A stretch of 5,517 nucleotides of DNA from JAFNAG01 sp964353465 (GTDB lineage Bacteria > Acidobacteriota > UBA6911). The notes beneath the pieces are model-generated. The model did not search any database and was not told the origin of the DNA. It saw only the letters and a list, made by a program, of their open reading frames with translations. Positions 1 to 4,962 of this stretch are shown here, piece after piece. Both the position numbers and the translations under genes were made by a program. How positions within the stretch are numbered: position 1 is the stretch's first letter; each line of letters starts with the position of its first letter. The DNA lies in assembly GCA_964353465.1 (NCBI GenBank), contig CAYGWQ010000353.1, forward strand, positions 1 to 5,517, given 5' to 3'.

Positions 1-20
1 AATACCGACCGGTTATCGAA

Positions 21-932
21 TTACTTCATTGCCGGCGGATGAGTATCGATGCCCGCCAGACCTCCGATAACATTGATCAGTGAAGAATCTGTAGGCACAA
101 CGATTTTGGAATTGTTGGTGAGCGATGTTTCTACCGCCTGTAGTTGCCGAAGCAGTTGCGCATTACCTTTGAAATAAAGGTCGGCCGCTTCATTCACGAG
201 CTTAATTGCCTGAGCTTCACCATCAGCCACCAGTACCTTAGCCTGCCTCTGACCTTCAGCTTGCAGGATTGCGGCCTGCCTTTGTCCCTCAGCCACCTTG
301 ATAGCAGCGCGTCTTTCGCCGTCTGCCTGAGTTTCACGAGCCGTCGCAAAGTCAATCGCAGCAATCTTTTCGTTACTGGCTTTAACCACTTTGTTCATTG
401 TCTCTTGGACGTCAGTAGGAGGATTGATTTCCTTGAGTTCGGTACGGACAATCTCAAGCCCCCAGCTCTTGGTCTCCGTGGAAAGGTTAGTATACAGTGC
501 GCTATTGATTTTGCCGCGCTCGCTGTTGGCATCCTTTAATGTCATAGTACCGATGATGTTTCTTAGTGTTGTTCTCGCCAGAGCCACGATCTGCGTCCTA
601 TAGTTGAACACATTATACTGGGATGCTTTAACATCCTCTTCAGCAGAACGTACTTTAAAGTAAACCTGGGCATCAACCTGGGCATTCAGACTATCGCTGG
701 TGATAATTTCTTGCAGTCCGGCGTCTATCATATTTTCTGTAATATTTACGCGAACCAGGTGCTCGATAAACGGGATCAGAAAGATAATACCCGGGCTAGC
801 AAAACGGTTGTATTTGCCAAACTGTTCGATTAAACCTCGACTGGTCGGCCTGACGGTGCGAATGGATTGCCCTAGCAGCAAGATAACAAGGACTACAGCG
901 GCGAATATGATAATGATAGCAGTACCTGACAT
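21..932 (-). CDS. SPFH/band-7 domain membrane protein (stomatin/QmcA-like)
   Basis: This 303-residue protein is a membrane-anchored SPFH (stomatin/prohibitin/flotillin/HflC) scaffold protein. Residues about 4-21 are a single hydrophobic N-terminal anchor. The SPFH core runs from about residue 24 to 190, with the family-like opening IRTVRPTSRGLIEQFGKY and FASPGIIFLIPF. Residues about 195-250 form an Ala/Glu/Gln-rich coiled coil with a repeated AEGQRQA unit, as in QmcA and slipin-type members. Length fits this group (about 300 aa). The ATG at 930-932 is preceded by GGAGGGAG at 939-946 (six-base spacing), which fixes the start. Known relatives form oligomeric rings and often modulate membrane proteases or pair with NfeD; no NfeD or FtsH gene is visible here, though one could lie just beyond base 1. 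The gene is visibly less GC-rich than its neighbours. HflC or HflK are less likely because of the repeated AEGQRQA coiled coil and the short N-terminus. Confidence 0.93.
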   Translation of the reverse strand: MSGTAIIIIFAAVVLVILLLGQSIRTVRPTSRGLIEQFGKYNRFASPGIIFLIPFIEHLVRVNITENMIDAGLQEIITSDSLNAQVDAQVYFKVRSAEEDVKASQYNVFNYRTQIVALARTTLRNIIGTMTLKDANSERGKINSALYTNLSTETKSWGLEIVRTELKEINPPTDVQETMNKVVKASNEKIAAIDFATARETQADGERRAAIKVAEGQRQAAILQAEGQRQAKVLVADGEAQAIKLVNEAADLYFKGNAQLLRQLQAVETSLTNNSKIVVPTDSSLINVIGGLAGIDTHPPAMK

Positions 933-993
933 GGTAAACTCCCTCCAATTAAAATATTGTTTAACTTTTGCAGGATTATTTCCTGTATCAATT

Positions 994-1022
994 ATAATAC
1001 TCGTCTATTAGGAAATTTTCAA
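994..1022 (-). promoter_or_regulatory. sigma70-like promoter for the SPFH gene
   Basis: On the minus strand TTGAAA (1017-1022) and TATTAT (994-999) are separated by exactly 17 bases, each matching the sigma70 consensus at 5 of 6 positions. An overlapping TATAAT lies at 991-996 but would need a 20-base spacer. Transcription would begin near 987, giving a leader of about 55 bases before the ATG. The surrounding 950-1020 is AT-rich, unlike the GC-rich sequence upstream. Confidence 0.6.
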
Positions 1023-1558
1023 CTAATAGATGGAACCAGACCCCGTAGGCGTAATCGAGCCAGCCGTTCTGGCACATGGGCGGTTCCTCCGCCCCTGAAG
1101 TTTCGCCAGCCACCACATATTTCAGGGAAGGCGCAAGATATTCATGCTTGGGGTATAGCGGGTTGGAATGAGAATCGCAGCTCGTGGGCGGAGATGATAC
1201 CATACCCCCCCGGGGGGGAGGTCCGAGGGTCGCAACCCCACCCTGCTTGGGTATGGGACCCGAACCACATTTGTGCAAGGGCAAAATTTTCAGCGCCCAT
1301 TCCGCACGCCGATGATCGAGCCGAGCAGGATCGCACCGGTCAACCAGATCACCCTCATTCCCAAAGCCCTGCTTTGTTGGTGGAAAGCGTGTGTGAATGT
1401 CCTATCTGGCAAGATCGCTTGGGGGTAAGATCGGTCTGTGCTCGACCCTTGGTTCTAGAGCAATTGCAGAAGACTGGCGATACACCATATCGGAAGCTGA
1501 GCCACCCCTCGGAGCCGAGACCCGATCCCAAGAATGCAGCTTGTTTCGACTATGCGCC
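1023..1558. other. intergenic stretch without a recognisable gene
   Basis: This GC-rich stretch has long open frames on both strands, but none has family motifs, a Shine-Dalgarno site or convincing codon use. The longest plus-strand frame (957-1592) is rich in Pro, Arg, Trp and Cys, as expected for non-coding GC-rich DNA. On the minus strand, 988-1284 ends in a stretch (VAGETSGAEEPPMCQNGWLDYAYGVWFH, in part) that could be decayed coding sequence. A 22-codon hydrophobic minus-strand frame (1290-1358) is also present. The sequence changes abruptly from AT-rich to GC-rich near 1025, which suggests a junction close behind the SPFH promoter. Confidence 0.45.
1200..1256. repeat. nested inverted repeats around a C7G7 palindrome
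   Basis: Outer arms CCATACCC (1200-1207) and GGGTATGG (1249-1256) are perfect reverse complements. Inside are a run of seven C followed directly by seven G (1205-1218) and a smaller GGGT-CGCA-ACCC hairpin (1227-1238). The C7G7 hairpin and the outer stem share bases 1205-1207, so they compete. Function is unknown: it could be a structured RNA, an element end or a recombination-prone site. Confidence 0.5.
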
Positions 1559-1753
1559 GGCGAGCCGATTGCCGCCGTGCGCGTGCAATTGAAATCCTAC
1601 GCCCTCGTCGAAACGCAGGACATGGTGCTCGACCGCGTCCGCATCATCATCAACGAAATGCAGAAACGGGTGCTGTCGAAGGAAGATTTGATGGAGTGAA
1701 TTGCCGAAAAATTCGTGGCATTTGTCGCCGCGCGCATTGGGCTTGCGCATTGA
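1559..1753 (+). pseudogene. unrecognised gene remnant with in-frame TGA
   Basis: From about 1559 the plus frame has strong G/C at third codon positions and reads like protein: AVRVQLKSYALVETQDMVLD, then RVRIIINEMQKR and SKEDLME. A TGA at 1697-1699 interrupts it, but the same frame continues with equally protein-like IAEKFVAFVAARIGLAH to a second TGA at 1751-1753. The simplest reading is the C-terminal part of a decayed gene in which the first TGA is a nonsense mutation, perhaps from TGG. No start codon with a ribosome site is visible, and the upstream sequence loses coding character, so the 5' boundary is a guess. I do not recognise the family. The alternative is a short true C-terminus ending at 1699 with chance continuation. 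Confidence 0.4.
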
Positions 1754-1759
1754 TGTCAT

Positions 1760-1787
1760 TTGATATATTGACCCGTTGCAGGATAAT
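1760..1787 (+). promoter_or_regulatory. candidate promoter for the lipoprotein gene
   Basis: TTGATA (1760-1765) and GATAAT (1782-1787) are separated by 16 bases, resembling a sigma70 promoter. Transcription would start near 1794, leaving a leader of about 53 bases. A GTTC-T-GAAC palindrome (1807-1815) followed by another GTTC (1818-1821) lies in that leader and could be a protein-binding site; this is speculative. Confidence 0.35.
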
Positions 1788-1846
1788 CAACGTTAGATGA
1801 CCGAGCGTTCTGAACACGTTCGCAAAAATGAAAGGAAAATAAAAGT

Positions 1847-2326
1847 ATGAACCGAGTCACATTAATTGCTCAAAAACTCACCCTTGGAATCGTCGTGGCC
1901 ACCTGCTGCTTCGTCATCAGCGGCTGCATCTATGATGTTCCCATCACTTCCAAAGCCACACGCAAGGTTGATGCCAGACTCCTTGGCAACTGGACCTCCA
2001 AGGACGGGAAGGACAAGATAAAGGTGGTGAAACTGGACGACTCCAATTATATCATTTACAGTGACGGGGATTTGTATCGCGCCTATCATTCGGACGTGGC
2101 CGACACCCCGTTTGTCAGCGTACAGAAACTTGAATCGGACAAACCCCAGTATGCTTATTGGACCTGGAAATTGTCTGATAATGGCACACTGAATTTGCGC
2201 AATGTCAGCGACAAGGTCGTTCCGGATGACACCAAGGACTCGGCCAGCGTGCAAAAGCTCCTGAAAAAGAACCTGCAAAATCCGGCGCTCTTTGGGGATG
2301 AAATCCAAATGACCAAGGACAAGTAG
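1847..2326 (+). CDS. small outer-membrane lipoprotein, uncharacterised family
   Basis: The 159-residue product has a lipoprotein signal: positively charged start, hydrophobic stretch (about residues 11-24) and lipobox ISGC with the lipidated Cys at residue 27. Residue 28 is Ile, not Asp, so sorting to the outer membrane is expected. The mature part opens with a region around RLLGNWTSKDGKDKIKV and DGDLYRAYHSDV, followed by YWTWKLSDNGTLNLR and a helical, Lys/Asn-rich C-terminus. This pattern matches an uncharacterised lipoprotein family that I associate with Acidobacteria and Verrucomicrobia; no function is known to me. The ATG at 1847 follows AAAGGA (1831-1836) at ten bases. It stands alone, with no co-oriented gene close enough for an operon. 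Near-identical 11-bp inverted sequences lie at 1792-1802 and 2329-2339, so the gene may have arrived as a unit. Confidence 0.85.
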   Translation: MNRVTLIAQKLTLGIVVATCCFVISGCIYDVPITSKATRKVDARLLGNWTSKDGKDKIKVVKLDDSNYIIYSDGDLYRAYHSDVADTPFVSVQKLESDKPQYAYWTWKLSDNGTLNLRNVSDKVVPDDTKDSASVQKLLKKNLQNPALFGDEIQMTKDK

Positions 2327-2329
2327 TCG

Positions 2330-2351
2330 GCCATCTAACATTTAGATAGGC
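2330..2351 (+). terminator. weak hairpin just after the lipoprotein stop
   Basis: GCCATCTAA (2330-2338) can pair with TTAGAT-A-GGC (2342-2351) around a three-base loop, with one bulged A. It starts four bases after the stop codon. No T-tract follows, so intrinsic termination is uncertain; the hairpin may instead be part of the inverted repeat that flanks this gene. Confidence 0.25.
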
Positions 2352-2359
2352 TGCAATTC

Positions 2360-2452
2360 TCACGGCTTCGCCGGCGCGGGCGCGGGCAATTCATCCGGCG
2401 CCTTCACCGTCGGCAATTCTCCGGATTTGACGCGCCGCCGCAGAACAAGTTG
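2360..2452 (-). pseudogene. C-terminal tail of a lost minus-strand gene
   Basis: Read on the minus strand, about 30 codons end at TGA (2360-2362) with the sequence LVLRRRVKSGELPTVKAPDE followed by LPAPAPAKP. The Pro/Ala-rich ending and consistently G/C third positions look like a genuine protein tail. Upstream of about 2452 the minus frame loses this character and coding signal switches to the plus strand, so the rest of the gene appears to have been removed at a junction near 2450. The parent protein cannot be identified from so short a tail. Confidence 0.35.
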
Positions 2453-2689
2453 ATCGATCGGAACTCGAAGGAGCCCGAGGACCGGAAAAAGTTCTTGCGC
2501 TGGCTGGCAGCGATGGCCGTGGCCTTCCGAGCCCCCCAGGCGATCGTGGTGGCACGGGTGCACGAGGTAGCGTGGTCGGCGAAGCAGGATGGCGTGGATT
2601 GGAAGGACCTGTACGAGCTGGTGAAGCTAAACCAAAGCAGCCGCTACCCCCAGCCTCCGAGCGAGGACCTCGTGGACCCCGAGCGATAG
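2450..2689 (+). CDS. hypothetical protein, possibly 5'-truncated
   Basis: The 79-codon frame has very strong G/C third-position bias throughout and balanced, soluble, helix-forming composition: DRKKFLRWLAAMAVAFRAPQ, then AIVVARVHEVAWSAKQDG, VDWKDLYELVKLN and a Pro-rich end. It is therefore very likely real coding DNA. The only in-frame start near the beginning is TTG at 2450 with no Shine-Dalgarno site, and the frame stays open further upstream into sequence that reads better as a minus-strand gene tail. I infer that this is the C-terminal part of a gene truncated near 2450. I recognise no domain; Trp and Leu spacing suggests a small helical domain. The next start, at 2711, lies 21 bases downstream, as in an operon. 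Confidence 0.55.
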   Translation: MIDRNSKEPEDRKKFLRWLAAMAVAFRAPQAIVVARVHEVAWSAKQDGVDWKDLYELVKLNQSSRYPQPPSEDLVDPER

Positions 2690-2710
2690 ACTGAGGCGGA
2701 GGAGGGCCGC

Positions 2711-2764
2711 ATGACATTCCGCAGCAGGATATTGCTATTGACCTTTCGTTTGAATCGGGATTAG
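2711..2764 (+). pseudogene. N-terminal stub of a truncated membrane protein gene
   Basis: An ATG at 2711 follows a very strong Shine-Dalgarno site, GGAGGAGGG (2698-2706), at four bases. The frame gives MTFRSRILLLTFRLNRD and stops at 2762. The opening MTFRSRILLL closely resembles the first residues of many HAMP-type sensor histidine kinases, where a long hydrophobic segment should follow; here it turns polar after about ten residues. I infer that a gene start was cut near 2742. It would have been translationally coupled to the frame ending at 2689. The alternative is a short translated leader peptide. Confidence 0.35.
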
Positions 2765-2767
2765 ACT
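2738..2767 (+). promoter_or_regulatory. weak promoter candidate for the DUF1579-like gene
   Basis: TTGACC (2738-2743) and TAGACT (2762-2767) are 18 bases apart; the -10 matches at only 4 of 6 positions. The leader would be about 175 bases. The rest of 2768-2947 contains no gene I can support. Confidence 0.2.
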
Positions 2768-2920
2768 CTGCTCACATCCAAGCTCCTATCGCATGGCAAG
2801 GTTCCCGCTCTGGATCACTTGCTCAACTTGATGCCCCCGCTCACGCTCCGCTGACTGAAATGATTCGCTGAAGGGCATTGGCAGGCAGTGCGTAGCTTTT
2901 TGTCGGTTCTCTTCCATCAC

Positions 2921-2932
2921 AATTTCGAAATT
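2921..2932 (+). promoter_or_regulatory. 12-bp perfect palindrome before a ribosome site
   Basis: AATTTCGAAATT is a perfect palindrome ending two bases before the GAAGGAG ribosome-binding site (2935-2941) of the downstream gene. It could be an operator or could fold near the ribosome site. One such palindrome in a window this long is expected by chance, so only its position is suggestive. Confidence 0.25.
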
Positions 2933-2947
2933 TTGAAGGAGCAATCT

Positions 2948-3487
2948 ATGAAACGAACTGTTATTGCAGTCGCCTTGATAGCATTGCTTTTCGCGGTTGC
3001 CGCACAGGCGCAAGCCCCAGCCCCAAAGCCTGGACCGGAGTATAAGGCCTACGATGTATGGATTGGAGACTGGCAATATGAGGGAACAAGCATGGCCAGC
3101 CCGCTCGGGCCGGCGGGGAAATTCTCTGGGAAGCAGACCGTGCGGTGGGTATTGAATGGTTTTTTTGTTGAATTCCACTCGGAAGAGAAAGGGCCGCAGG
3201 GCAATGTGGAGGTCATCGAGCTGGATTGGTACGACGCTTCAACCAAGAGTTACCCCTTCCAATCATACGCGAACAACGGCGACATGTTCACTGCAGCAGG
3301 CACCGTAAGCGGCAATGTCTGGAAAAATTCGGGAACTTTGACTCATAGCGGAGTTAAATACCATTTCCGGAATGTCATCACAATGGCGGTCGATGGGATG
3401 AACGTGACGTGGAGGGGTGAGATATCCCCAGATGGGAAGACCTGGCAGGCCCTTAATGAAGGGAAAGCCACCAAGATCAAGAAATAG
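2948..3487 (+). CDS. secreted DUF1579-like protein
   Basis: Translation from ATG 2948 gives 179 residues. GAAGGAG (2935-2941) lies six bases upstream and the protein then opens with a clean Sec signal peptide (MKRTVIAVALIALLFAVAAQ, probable cleavage after AQA at residue 21), so the longer frame starting at GTG 2888 is rejected. The mature protein has the features I associate with the DUF1579 family: PGPEYKAYDVWIGDWQYEG, a KFSGKQTVRWVLNGFFVEF strand region, the ELDWYDASTKSYPFQSYANN motif, and an ending in which a Trp-rich strand (MNVTWRGEISPDGKTWQ) precedes a basic tail. Such proteins are predicted beta-rich, lipocalin-like and periplasmic or secreted; their ligand is unknown. Length is normal and no key region is missing. 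It is monocistronic, followed by a hairpin at 3503-3522. Confidence 0.87.
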   Translation: MKRTVIAVALIALLFAVAAQAQAPAPKPGPEYKAYDVWIGDWQYEGTSMASPLGPAGKFSGKQTVRWVLNGFFVEFHSEEKGPQGNVEVIELDWYDASTKSYPFQSYANNGDMFTAAGTVSGNVWKNSGTLTHSGVKYHFRNVITMAVDGMNVTWRGEISPDGKTWQALNEGKATKIKK

Positions 3488-3502
3488 CTGGTCGGTGTCA
3501 GC

Positions 3503-3522
3503 GCGGCCTTCTCTCAGGCCGC
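3503..3522 (+). terminator. hairpin after the DUF1579-like gene
   Basis: GCGGCCT (3503-3509) and AGGCCGC (3516-3522) form a perfect 7-bp stem with a six-base loop, 15 bases after the stop codon. Stem strength and placement fit a terminator, but no T-tract follows, so it may act weakly, protect the mRNA 3' end, or need Rho. Confidence 0.4.
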
Positions 3523-3568
3523 TGCAGCTCCTACGCACGTGTGCAGAGGGTGTTCGCTAAGAGAGATG

Positions 3569-3629
3569 ATCCCGACCTTGGGACATTAATCCCGACTTGG
3601 GACAGGCATCCACGCCGGGACATTAACCC
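3569..3629. repeat. tandem TCCCGACTTGGGA-type repeats, possible insertion-element end
   Basis: Two adjacent 20-bp units (from 3569 and 3589) share ATCCCGAC(C)TTGGGACA, and a partial third (3615-3629) repeats GGGACATTAA. On the minus strand this reads TTAATGTCCC three-fold-like motifs with TGTCCCAAG(G)TCGGGAT twice. Each unit is itself an imperfect inverted repeat, TCCC...GGGA. Multiple short repeats of this kind are typical of the ends of some insertion sequences such as the IS21 group. No transposase is present here, so this would be a leftover end. The element family is not identified. Confidence 0.5.
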
Positions 3630-3790
3630 TCTTTCGGCGGACCGCTATTTCCTTCCGCTGAGGCCATGATCGAGAGCTGCCCAGGCACCATCATGGCGAG
3701 CGTGCCGGCCAGCAGCGCGGTGGCCATAACAGGGAGCCAACCAGGTTTTCTCCCGCCCAATGCCAGGGAAGAGACCGGCGAGGTCACCAT
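3623..3790 (-). pseudogene. short membrane-segment remnant
   Basis: Of the frames across this stretch, one minus-strand frame has protein-like character: from ATG 3788-3790 it gives 55 residues with a hydrophobic segment (WLPVMATALLAGTLAMMV, about residues 18-35) preceded by basic GGRKPG, then a polar tail ending PPKEG. The TAA stop (3623-3625) lies inside the tandem repeats. No ribosome site precedes the ATG and the frame opens only a few codons earlier at a TGA. It could be the juxtamembrane part of a membrane protein whose gene was cut by the element represented by the repeats. It could also be chance; I recognise no family. Confidence 0.25.
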
Positions 3791-4005
3791 AGGAATCCGC
3801 AGAGAGCATCACGGTGCAGAATCTCGTCCCCGGCATGGAAATCCTCGATGGCGCTGCCGCTCGTTCAGTTCCTTCTTTACCTGATCGCAGCATTGACGGT
3901 CGTGCAGCCGAAATCGCAGTGGTTCCGAAGATCCGGTGGATGTCAACCTGATTGGGCTGCGGAGCCCGTGAGGCTCACGCTCATCCTTGCGGCAACGCTT
4001 TCCTT
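3791..4005. other. intergenic stretch, no gene seen
   Basis: No frame on either strand has family motifs, a ribosome site or steady codon bias. A small hairpin (GAGCC 3962-3966 with GGCTC 3972-3976), overlapping an alternative GTGAG-G-CTCAC fold (3968-3978), is the only structure noticed. Confidence 0.4.
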
Positions 4006-4034
4006 TTCCTGAAAAAGCCGCTTCCTCGTATAAT
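4006..4034 (+). promoter_or_regulatory. candidate promoter for the kinase gene
   Basis: A perfect TATAAT lies at 4029-4034, standing out in GC-rich DNA 50 bases before the kinase ATG. The element 17 bases upstream (TTCCTG, 4006-4011) is a poor -35, so an activator or a different sigma factor may be needed. The leader would be about 43 bases. Confidence 0.4.
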
Positions 4035-4083
4035 GGCCCCACCACAAAGCATCACACCCTGATTTGCCGTACCGGAGGCCCGA

Positions 4084-4962
4084 ATGCCCGAGATCGGCCA
4101 GACCATTTCGCACTACCGGATCACTGAAAAGCTGGGGCAAGGAGGGATGGGCGTGGTCTACAAGGCCGAAGACCTCAAGCTCAAGCGTACGGTCGCGCTC
4201 AAATTCTTGCCCGAGCATCTTGCCGCCGACAACTTGGCGCTGGAGCGTTTCCGGCGCGAAGCATACGCGGCTTCGGCATTGAATCATCCTCACATCTGCA
4301 CAATCCACGACATAGACGAATCCGCAGGCCTGCATATCATAGCGATGGAACTGCTCGAAGGCCAGACTCTGCGCGAGCGTATTGCCGGCAAGCCAGTCAA
4401 GATCGAAGAGTTACTGGACTTGGCGATACAGATCGCCGATGCCCTCGATGCCGCTCACAGCAAGGGCATCATCCATCGCGATATCAAGCCCGCCAACGTC
4501 TTTGTCACGCAGCACGGCCAGGCTAAGCTCCTCGATTTACAGATGGATCCCAATAATCTATCGCTGCTGGTCGGATCAACTTTTTTAGGGAAAATCGACT
4601 TCGGTCTCGCGAATGAAGAGGGTGAAGATGGCGTGGATCAGGAGGCCGATCCCCCAGGGGATGAGGATAAAGTGGAAAAAGACGGTCTCCGGGAAGACGA
4701 AGAAGTTGTAGAAAAAGATCATGCCGTTAATCAGGATAAATCCGAGCAGATGGGCAGCGAAGCCCCAGCGGGCGACCGCTCGGCGGCTTTCCAAATGGAG
4801 GAGTTTCACCAGGAGGAAGTATCCAAGCACAACCAGCAGGCCGGTCAGAATGACGATTGCGATCATCGAGGTGAGAGTAAAATATCTGGCAATCATGGGT
4901 TATTTCCCTTCGGTTTGGGCCAGGCTAGCGAACTGAGCCTGGATTTCGGGATCCTGATATAA
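4084..4962 (+). CDS. Hanks-type Ser/Thr protein kinase, truncated at DFG, chimeric ORF
   Basis: ATG 4084 follows GGAGG (4074-4078) at five bases. Residues 11-151 are the N-terminal part of a bacterial Ser/Thr kinase: glycine loop LGQGGMGVVY (17-26), VALK with ATP-binding Lys40, alpha-C Glu59, and catalytic loop HRDIKPAN (131-138) with Asp133. At AKLLD (147-151) the expected DFGLA should follow, but the DNA diverges after the DFG aspartate (base 4538) and gives LQMDPNN. The remaining 141 codons run antisense to the 2TM-like gene and the end of padR, producing a very acidic, low-complexity tail. A DFGLA appears in frame at residues 172-176, but there is no activation segment, APE motif or C-lobe. 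The family normally has about 270 kinase residues followed by a membrane segment and sensor domain. Catalytic activity is unlikely; I regard it as a truncated gene, although start signals are intact and it could be expressed. Confidence 0.8.
   Translation: MPEIGQTISHYRITEKLGQGGMGVVYKAEDLKLKRTVALKFLPEHLAADNLALERFRREAYAASALNHPHICTIHDIDESAGLHIIAMELLEGQTLRERIAGKPVKIEELLDLAIQIADALDAAHSKGIIHRDIKPANVFVTQHGQAKLLDLQMDPNNLSLLVGSTFLGKIDFGLANEEGEDGVDQEADPPGDEDKVEKDGLREDEEVVEKDHAVNQDKSEQMGSEAPAGDRSAAFQMEEFHQEEVSKHNQQAGQNDDCDHRGESKISGNHGLFPFGLGQASELSLDFGILI
4585..4896 (-). CDS. small 2TM-domain-like integral membrane protein
   Basis: The 103-residue protein has three predicted membrane segments, about residues 9-31, 46-67 and 72-95, separated by a basic loop (HLESRRAVAR) and a short turn (FPET). 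The last two segments, with GFAAHLLGFILINGMIFF and IPWGIGLLIHA, resemble the 2TM domain often found beside histidine kinase or PadR genes; the extra first segment makes it a variant. Function is unknown. Its ATG (4894-4896) lies three bases after the padR stop, so it is co-transcribed and probably translationally coupled; the weak ribosome site AGGGA is inside the padR end. The last eight residues (RETEVDFP) are encoded by the strand complementary to the in-frame DFGLA of the opposing kinase frame, so the tail may derive from that junction. Convergent overlap with the kinase frame is complete. Confidence 0.75.
   Translation of the reverse strand: MIARYFTLTSMIAIVILTGLLVVLGYFLLVKLLHLESRRAVARWGFAAHLLGFILINGMIFFYNFFVFPETVFFHFILIPWGIGLLIHAIFTLFIRETEVDFP

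Noticed and set aside
144..539. Plus-strand frames inside the SPFH gene
   Set aside because: They are antisense to a clearly conserved protein and have no motifs of their own.
1290..1358. 22-codon hydrophobic minus-strand frame (MRVIWLTGAILLGSIIGV...)
   Set aside because: Looks like a membrane peptide, but it is very short, has only a weak possible ribosome site and no neighbour to give it meaning.
957..1592. Long plus-strand open frame of 211 codons
   Set aside because: Composition is dominated by Pro, Arg, Trp, His and Cys, it begins in the SPFH promoter region, and has no ribosome site or family motif; GC-rich DNA leaves such frames open by chance.
1862..2341. Minus-strand frame of 159 codons opposite the lipoprotein
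   Set aside because: It mirrors the lipoprotein gene almost end to end; the plus strand has the signal peptide, lipobox and ribosome site.
2391..2717. Minus-strand frame opposite the 79-aa gene
   Set aside because: Extremely rich in Pro, Arg and Ser, as expected for the complement of a GC-rich coding frame.
2786..3178. Minus-strand 130-codon frame across the DUF1579-like gene start
   Set aside because: Most of it lies antisense to the DUF1579-like gene, which has the better start signals and family features.
3943..4335. Minus-strand 130-codon frame overlapping the kinase start
   Set aside because: Antisense to the well-conserved kinase N-lobe and without motifs.
4540..4590. Intrinsic terminator at the CTTTTTTAG tract downstream of the 2TM-like gene
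   Set aside because: The T-tract is on the plus strand, the wrong strand for the 2TM-like gene, and no strong stem precedes it; GATCC/GGATC arms are only 5 bp with a long loop.
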